Shown here: positions 6,501 to 10,117 of the stretch, in pieces
Numbering within the stretch: the stretch's first letter is position 1
Layout: each line of letters opens with the position of its first letter
Source of the DNA: CAYJDR01 sp964368965
GTDB taxonomy: Bacteria; Chrysiogenota; Deferribacteres; Deferribacterales; Mucispirillaceae
NCBI GenBank assembly: GCA_964368965.1
Contig: CAYJDR010000056.1
Span: 1 to 10,117 of the forward strand
Length of the DNA: 10,117 bases
Reading direction: 5' to 3'
Program-made: the position numbers and the translations under genes
The notes under the pieces: generated by a model
Told to the model about the DNA's origin: nothing
The model's database searches: none
Seen by the model: the letters and a program-made list of their open reading frames with translations, nothing else

Positions 6501-7987
6501 TTCTTTTTCTTCTCGCTCCTTTTTATAGCTTCTTCAAGCGTTTTCTTAAATATCTTCATAACTTTAATGCGTGCATATTTCTTATTTTCCGATGGTACTA
6601 TGTGCCACGGTGCGTTGCTGGTGTTTGTACGTAGGAACATTTCGTCGGCGGCTTCGTTATATTGTGGTTGTTTATCACGGTTGCGCCAGTCTTCATCGGT
6701 GATTTTGTAGTTTTTCCACTTAACTTTCTCACGTTCTTTGAATCGCTTTAGTTGCTCCTCAGGTGAAACGTGTAGCCAGAATTTTAGCAATATGTGGTTA
6801 TCTTCGGTGAGTTGTTCTTCAAAGTCGTTTATTTCGGCATATGCTCTGCCCCATTCGTAAGGCGTTGCATAGCCCTCGACACGCTCAACTAAAACTCTGC
6901 CATACCACGACCTATCATATATGGTGACGAAGCCATTAAGTGGGATATGGTTCCAGAAGCGCCATAAGTAGTGGTGTGCGAGTTCAACATCTGTCGGTGC
7001 GCTAACTGGTATAACTTGTGTTATGCGTGCGTCGATACCGCCAGTAACTCGCCTAATAACGCCACCTTTGCCAGCTGCGTCGCAACCCTCAAAAATCAAA
7101 GTGCTTGATATGCCTTTCTTATACGCTGTATATGTCAGTTCGGCAAGTTCTTTCGATAGTTTTTTTAGCTCAGTTGAGTAGTCTTCATCGCTAATTGTTT
7201 TAGTGAGGTCGATAGCGTTTATTGTAGATATCGTAGATGTTGATGTGCTCTGCACAGATGTATTTTTGCGCCTATCTTTTTTGATGTCGATAACTTTTTG
7301 TACTTCAGCGATAATAGTTTGTGCGATAGTTGCATCTCGGAAGCGTTTATCTTTAGCGTCTATGAGTGTCCACGAGGCTTCAATTTTATCGGTAATTTTT
7401 ATAGCGAGTGATGCTGAGGCGACTTGTTCGTCGTATCTGTCTAGTATTTTAGTATCTAGCGGTACGAAGTGGCGTTCCTCATCGTCTGCTATGCGTTGGT
7501 CACGTCGCTTTTCAAAGGTTGGTTTGTCGATATGTAGCCATAGTTTAACGATAGCTGTGCCAGAGTCGGCGAGTGCTTTTTCAAGATTTACCCAGCGGTG
7601 CATGATGTTTTTGAACTTGTCGTCGCTCATTTCGCCAATTGCGTGTTTTTTTATATATGGGCCATACCAACCGCCGAAGAACGTGGCAAGTTCGCCACCT
7701 TTAGGCATTTTTCGCCAAAATCGCCATGCGTAAGGTCGTTCTTTTTCTTCGTCTGTTTCGCGCCAGAATGTGTGGTTGCGCACGCCTTTTTCGTCCATGT
7801 AGTTTGATATCATGTTTACGACGCCGCCTCTGCCAGCGCCTTCGATACCCGCGATGATTACGATAACAGGTATACCAAGTGTTCTAATTTCTTGTTGCAC
7901 GGCAAATAGTTGCTCACGCAGTTGTGGTTCAAGTGCTTTATAGTCACTTTTTGATATTTCGCGCCCAAGGCAGACCGATTCAAACAT
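6497..7987 (-). CDS. pap: polyphosphate:AMP phosphotransferase, two-domain PPK2 (class II)
   Basis: This 496-residue cytoplasmic enzyme uses polyphosphate to convert AMP to ADP. It has two fused PPK2 domains. The C-terminal one (about 270-485) is intact, with Walker A GCDAAGKGG (301-309), a lid region with DRSWYGR (358-364), and WRFWNHIP and WRNRDKQPQY segments. The N-terminal one (about 10-235) keeps the fold signatures (WRFWRKMP) but has GIEGAGRGG (47-55), with Arg instead of the Walker Lys, and FFGGWYG in place of DRSWYGR, so it is probably non-catalytic. A Ser/Thr-rich linker (about 242-258) joins them. This agrees with the known pattern in Pseudomonas-type PAP, where one domain does the chemistry. 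The start chosen is ATG at 7985-7987, five bases after GGAGG; the longer GTG start at 7999 would place the ribosome binding site inside the gene. It is first in an operon with the acetyltransferase gene. Confidence 0.95.
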   Translation of the reverse strand: MFESVCLGREISKSDYKALEPQLREQLFAVQQEIRTLGIPVIVIIAGIEGAGRGGVVNMISNYMDEKGVRNHTFWRETDEEKERPYAWRFWRKMPKGGELATFFGGWYGPYIKKHAIGEMSDDKFKNIMHRWVNLEKALADSGTAIVKLWLHIDKPTFEKRRDQRIADDEERHFVPLDTKILDRYDEQVASASLAIKITDKIEASWTLIDAKDKRFRDATIAQTIIAEVQKVIDIKKDRRKNTSVQSTSTSTISTINAIDLTKTISDEDYSTELKKLSKELAELTYTAYKKGISSTLIFEGCDAAGKGGVIRRVTGGIDARITQVIPVSAPTDVELAHHYLWRFWNHIPLNGFVTIYDRSWYGRVLVERVEGYATPYEWGRAYAEINDFEEQLTEDNHILLKFWLHVSPEEQLKRFKEREKVKWKNYKITDEDWRNRDKQPQYNEAADEMFLRTNTSNAPWHIVPSENKKYARIKVMKIFKKTLEEAIKRSEKKKK

Positions 7988-8016
7988 AAAAGCCTCCACT
8001 ATTAGTTATGTATATT

Positions 8017-8045
8017 AGTATAGTGCATAAGGTTAATAATTTCAA
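8017..8045 (-). promoter_or_regulatory. sigma70-type promoter of the PAP operon
   Basis: On the minus strand TTGAAA (8040-8045) is followed after exactly 17 bases by TATACT (8017-8022), about 30 bases ahead of the PAP start codon. It is divergent from, and about 26 bases away from, the toxin-antitoxin promoter. Confidence 0.7.
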
Positions 8046-8062
8046 CAGAATGTATTGAGGCT

Positions 8063-8075
8063 ATTTTTTATTGAC
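8063..8075 (+). repeat. left copy of 13-bp direct repeat flanking the toxin-antitoxin module
   Basis: ATTTTTTATTGAC occurs here and again at 8770-8782, in the same orientation, 707 bases apart. This copy contains most of the -35 box of the antitoxin promoter. Confidence 0.6.
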
Positions 8076-8099
8076 AAATAATTGCAATAAGCATAATTT
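8071..8099 (+). promoter_or_regulatory. promoter of the antitoxin-toxin operon
   Basis: A consensus -35 box TTGACA (8071-8076) is preceded by TTTTTTA. A -10 box is either CATAAT (8092-8097, good match, short 15-base spacer) or TAATTT (8094-8099, 17-base spacer, poorer match). A near-perfect palindrome lies immediately downstream, where a repressor would block transcription initiation or early elongation. Confidence 0.6.
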
Positions 8100-8105
8100 A
8101 AGTAT

Positions 8106-8127
8106 ATACGATGTTATAACATTGTAT
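8106..8127. promoter_or_regulatory. 22-bp palindrome, probable autoregulatory operator of the toxin-antitoxin operon
   Basis: The perfect 12-bp core ATGTTATAACAT (8111-8122) is flanked by ATAC on the left and GTAT on the right, with a single mismatched pair (8110/8123). It lies between the -10 region and the antitoxin start codon, 17 bases before the ATG. Antitoxins of this kind usually repress their own operon through such a dyad, alone or with toxin, so this is the natural binding site for the AbrB/MazE-type protein encoded next. No second copy was noticed in the window. Confidence 0.65.
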
Positions 8128-8144
8128 TAATTACAGGGGGCAAA

Positions 8145-8372
8145 ATGACGAAAGCACTCACAAAGCATGGCAACAGTTTAGCGTTAGTGATCGAGAAACC
8201 GATATTGGAGTTGTTAGGCGCTGATGCCGACACTCGTTTTGATGTGACAACGGATGGCAAGGTGTTAGTTTTATCGCCGATTGTTGACATTGAGAAAAAG
8301 CAGAAAGTAAAATCGGCATTAAGTAAAGTGAACGCTAGATATTCAAACACATTAAAGAAGCTTGCTGAGTAG
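8145..8372 (+). CDS. AbrB/MazE/SpoVT-family antitoxin
   Basis: This 75-residue protein has the swapped-hairpin DNA-binding fold at its N-terminus: KHGNSLALVIEKPILELLGADADTRFDVTTDGKVLVLSP (about 7-45) matches the family pattern K-x-GNS-x-A-x-x-I-x-K-x-x-LE-x-L followed by V-x-x-x-G-x-LVL-x-P. The remaining basic, helical tail (DIEKKQKVKSALSKVNARYSNTLKKLAE) is the part that in such antitoxins wraps and neutralises the toxin. It is expected to act as antitoxin and as repressor of its own operon. The start ATG has AGGGGG four bases upstream. The toxin gene begins two bases after its stop, so the two are co-translated. Pairing of an AbrB-type antitoxin with a Doc toxin, rather than the classical Phd antitoxin, is the odd point. 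Domain call secure, antitoxin role inferred from context. Confidence 0.9.
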   Translation: MTKALTKHGNSLALVIEKPILELLGADADTRFDVTTDGKVLVLSPIVDIEKKQKVKSALSKVNARYSNTLKKLAE

Positions 8373-8374
8373 CT

Positions 8375-8764
8375 ATGAGCATACAGTTTTTAGATTTAAG
8401 CGATGTGCTCGATATCCACATGAACCAGATAGAAAACTATGGTGGAACTTTAGGTGTGCGCGATGTTGAGCTGTTGAAGTCTGCAATCGCCATGCCTCAA
8501 GCGACATATGGCGATGAATATCTACATACTGATATTTTCGAGATGGCAGCAGCGTATCTTTTTCACTTAACTCAAAACCATCCATTTCTTGACGGTAATA
8601 AACGTGTTGGCGTTGCGACAGCATTAGTGTTTTTAATCATTAATGATTTTGAATGCCAAGCAGATGAAGATGAATTATATCAGTTAGTTATCGGCGTTGC
8701 TAGTGGCGAAGTTTTCAAATCAGAGATAGCAATCTTTTTTCGTAACAATTCTAATCCGTTATAA
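8375..8764 (+). CDS. doc: Doc-type (Fic fold) toxin
   Basis: This 129-residue protein, close in length to phage P1 Doc, has the active-site loop HPFLDGNKR (69-77). The GNK ending, in place of the GNGR of adenylylating Fic enzymes, is the Doc signature. Doc of phage P1 is known to phosphorylate the elongation factor EF-Tu and so stop translation. His69, Asp73, Asn75, Lys76 and Arg77 are all present, so the toxin looks active. The N-terminal part (LGVRDVELLKSAIAMPQATYGDEYLHTDIFEMAAAYLFHL) is typical of the chromosomal 'death-on-curing' family. It starts two bases after the antitoxin stop, with only a weak ribosome binding site, so its synthesis probably depends on antitoxin translation. No terminator separates it from the exporter gene downstream. 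EF-Tu as target is inferred from the family, not from this sequence. Confidence 0.93.
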   Translation: MSIQFLDLSDVLDIHMNQIENYGGTLGVRDVELLKSAIAMPQATYGDEYLHTDIFEMAAAYLFHLTQNHPFLDGNKRVGVATALVFLIINDFECQADEDELYQLVIGVASGEVFKSEIAIFFRNNSNPL

Positions 8765-8769
8765 AGTTA

Positions 8770-8782
8770 ATTTTTTATTGAC
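8770..8782 (+). repeat. right copy of 13-bp direct repeat flanking the toxin-antitoxin module
   Basis: ATTTTTTATTGAC, identical to 8063-8075, begins six bases after the toxin stop codon. Here it contains most of a TTGACT -35 box ahead of the exporter gene. Confidence 0.6.
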
Positions 8783-8806
8783 TATGCTTGATTATAGGCG
8801 TAACCT
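8778..8806 (+). promoter_or_regulatory. weak candidate promoter for the MFS exporter gene
   Basis: TTGACT (8778-8783) is followed after 17 bases by TAACCT (8801-8806), a poor -10 box, 17 bases ahead of the start codon. Read-through from the toxin gene may be the main source of transcription, since no terminator is visible between them. Confidence 0.3.
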
Positions 8807-8823
8807 TATTTTTTGAGGTTTTT

Positions 8824-9999
8824 ATGTTTCGTGAAATTTTTACAAGAAATTATAATTTATTATTTGCTGGTAACTTGTTGCTGTGTATAGCATTTTATAT
8901 GATTATCGCAGTTTTTCCACCGTATGCTGTTAATGATTTAAAGATTGACACAAGCGATGTAGGGTTAGTTATCGGCGTGTTTTCGGTTAGTGCTGTTATG
9001 ATACGTCCGTTTTTGGGCAAAGCTGTTGATAAGTATAACAGGTTGGTTGTTTTTCTGCCGGCACTTGTTTTGTTTGTTATTTGTTGCTTTTTATATTCAG
9101 AAGTTACGAGCATGACAGGCGTCATTATCACAAGGTTGTTGCATGGCATTGCATGGAGCGGTATGACCACGGCATATATGACAATCGTTACAGACATTGT
9201 GCCAATGCGTTACCGTGGGCGAGGTATCGGCTATGCGGGGCTATCCATGACGATAGCTATGGCGATAGGGCCAGCGATTGGGCTTTACTTGCTAGAGTTT
9301 ATGGACTATCACCAGTTTTTCTTAACGTGCACAGGGCTTTCTGCGTGTGCGTTGGTGACTGCGCTTATGTTGAGGTTGCCGAAAGTTGAGAAAATTACGC
9401 CAGCCGAGCAAGAAAAGAAAGGCGCACTCTTTGAGAAAAAGGTGCTAGGCATCACATTTGCATTCCTTATGACAGGTTTTTCATACGCAAGTATCGTTAC
9501 ATATATAGTGCTACATGCTGAAACTTTAGGCATAACGCAAACAGGGCTATTTTTCTTGATATTAGGGCTAGCAGTAGGGTTTTCGAGGCCTATCACAGGC
9601 AAAGTTATGGATACTAGGTCGCCTACGGTGTTGCTAGTTGTGGGTATCACAGGCAATATCATATGTTCGCTAATGCTAGCGTTTACAGATACGACAAGCA
9701 TGTTTTTACTAGCTGGCTTTTTCGGTGGATTGTCAACAGGGATACTCTTTCCTACGTATTCCACAATGGGCATGAACAGCGTTCCACCACACAGGCGTGG
9801 CGCATCAAACGCTACGTTGTTTTCTGGCATGGATGTCGGTATCGCAAGTGGCTCTATAATACACGGCATGGTCGCAAACAAGTTCGGCTTCCCAAGCATA
9901 TATATGCTCGCAGCGATTGCGATGTTGTTGCCACTTGTATGGTATTTCACGAAGGGTAGAAAGCAATATGAAGAGCTAAGCAGCCTTTATAAGAAATAG
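8824..9999 (+). CDS. MFS transporter, probable proton-driven exporter
   Basis: This 391-residue inner-membrane protein has the twelve-helix layout of the major facilitator superfamily in two six-helix halves. The halves are joined by a charged cytoplasmic loop (about 185-206, KVEKITPAEQEKKGALFEKK). Motif A is G65-KAVD-KYN-R73 between helices 2 and 3, with its degenerate repeat GKVMDTR at 259-265 in the second half. Helix 5 has SMTIAMAIGPAIG (141-153), resembling motif C of proton-coupled drug exporters; RYRGRGIG (129-136) precedes it. I infer efflux of a small molecule, but the substrate cannot be read from the sequence and a sugar or metabolite exporter is equally possible. The start ATG at 8824 has GAGG five bases upstream; a TTG at 8788 would add twelve residues without a ribosome binding site and is not used. 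A strong terminator follows closely. Confidence 0.9.
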   Translation: MFREIFTRNYNLLFAGNLLLCIAFYMIIAVFPPYAVNDLKIDTSDVGLVIGVFSVSAVMIRPFLGKAVDKYNRLVVFLPALVLFVICCFLYSEVTSMTGVIITRLLHGIAWSGMTTAYMTIVTDIVPMRYRGRGIGYAGLSMTIAMAIGPAIGLYLLEFMDYHQFFLTCTGLSACALVTALMLRLPKVEKITPAEQEKKGALFEKKVLGITFAFLMTGFSYASIVTYIVLHAETLGITQTGLFFLILGLAVGFSRPITGKVMDTRSPTVLLVVGITGNIICSLMLAFTDTTSMFLLAGFFGGLSTGILFPTYSTMGMNSVPPHRRGASNATLFSGMDVGIASGSIIHGMVANKFGFPSIYMLAAIAMLLPLVWYFTKGRKQYEELSSLYKK

Positions 10000-10005
10000 A
10001 TAGTC

Positions 10006-10031
10006 GGGAGCATGTGTTGCTCCCTTTTTTT
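10006..10031 (+). terminator. rho-independent terminator of the MFS gene
   Basis: GGGAGCA (10006-10012) pairs perfectly with TGCTCCC (10018-10024) around a TGTGT loop and is followed by seven T residues. It starts 7 bases after the exporter stop codon. Nothing recognisable follows in 10032-10117. Confidence 0.92.
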
Positions 10032-10117
10032 ATGAGTAAATGTTGGGTGAGTTAGTTTACTGTCACCTATCTTTCAATTCTCCTAAATAATCATTTGACT
10101 TAATCCTATAAATTCGT

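Noticed and set aside
7203..7733. Open frame of 176 codons on the + strand opposite PAP
   Set aside because: It is a shadow of the PPK2 gene with Ser/Cys-rich, low-complexity composition typical of antisense frames.
7997..7999. GTG start for PAP
   Set aside because: The GTG overlaps the GGAGG that serves the ATG at 7985-7987, which also gives a length usual for the family.
8788..8790. TTG start for the MFS gene
   Set aside because: It has no ribosome binding site and lies within the proposed promoter. The ATG at 8824 has GAGG at good spacing.
9309..9950. Long open frame on the minus strand opposite the MFS gene
   Set aside because: It is a 213-codon antisense shadow of a well-supported transporter gene, with no ribosome binding site, family signature or promoter.
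1..10117. CRISPR arrays, tRNA or rRNA genes, insertion sequences
   Set aside because: No regularly spaced repeats, cloverleaf-like segments, transposase motifs or terminal inverted repeats were seen.

Overview
The window looks like chromosomal DNA from an AT-rich, Gram-negative-type bacterium that can respire anaerobically. The main evidence is a Tat-exported molybdopterin oxidoreductase with a four-cluster ferredoxin subunit and a TorD-type chaperone. Strong GGAGG ribosome binding sites and sigma70-type promoters (TTGACA and TATAAT-like boxes) are consistent with this. The CHASE-like diguanylate cyclase and the DmsA/DmsB/TorD set would suit an anaerobic or facultative proteobacterium, for example a Succinivibrionaceae-like gammaproteobacterium. 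That placement is a guess and the sequence alone does not settle it.

Layout. Positions 1-221 hold the end of a small two-helix membrane protein on the + strand, closed by a hairpin terminator (about 251-280). A block of minus-strand genes follows, read right to left. (i) An independent CHASE-like GGDEF diguanylate cyclase lies at 280-1581, with its own promoter near 1618-1647. (ii) A respiratory operon runs from a promoter at 5900-5929: DmsA-like catalytic subunit (3023-5848), DmsB-like ferredoxin (2448-3023), an intergenic hairpin, then a TorD-like chaperone (1746-2384). (iii) A two-gene operon runs from a promoter at 8017-8045: two-domain polyphosphate:AMP phosphotransferase (6497-7987), then an SSAT-like GNAT acetyltransferase (6003-6500), closed by a strong terminator (5961-5994). 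On the + strand a divergent unit follows: an AbrB/MazE-type antitoxin (8145-8372) and a Doc-type toxin (8375-8764), controlled from a region with a near-perfect palindrome. An MFS exporter (8824-9999) and its terminator (10006-10031) come next. The last 86 bases (10032-10117) contain no recognisable gene.

How the genes work together. The ferredoxin would pass electrons to the molybdoenzyme in the periplasm or at a membrane surface, and TorD would guard cofactor loading and Tat export. The operon has no DmsC-type membrane anchor, but the Tat signal ends in a lipobox-like LAGC, so the enzyme may be lipid-anchored. Polyphosphate:AMP phosphotransferase recycles AMP to ADP using polyphosphate, and it is translationally coupled to a probable polyamine/diamine acetyltransferase. 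The antitoxin-toxin pair is a compact addiction-type module bounded by a 13-bp direct repeat, each copy of which contains the -35 box of a proposed promoter.

No stretch longer than 300 bases lacks a gene. The longest gaps (1582-1745, 5882-6002 and 8000-8144) are promoter or terminator regions. Four start codons are judged to lie downstream of the longest open frame (dmsA-like, PAP, MFS) or to be off the edge (first gene), on ribosome-binding-site evidence.
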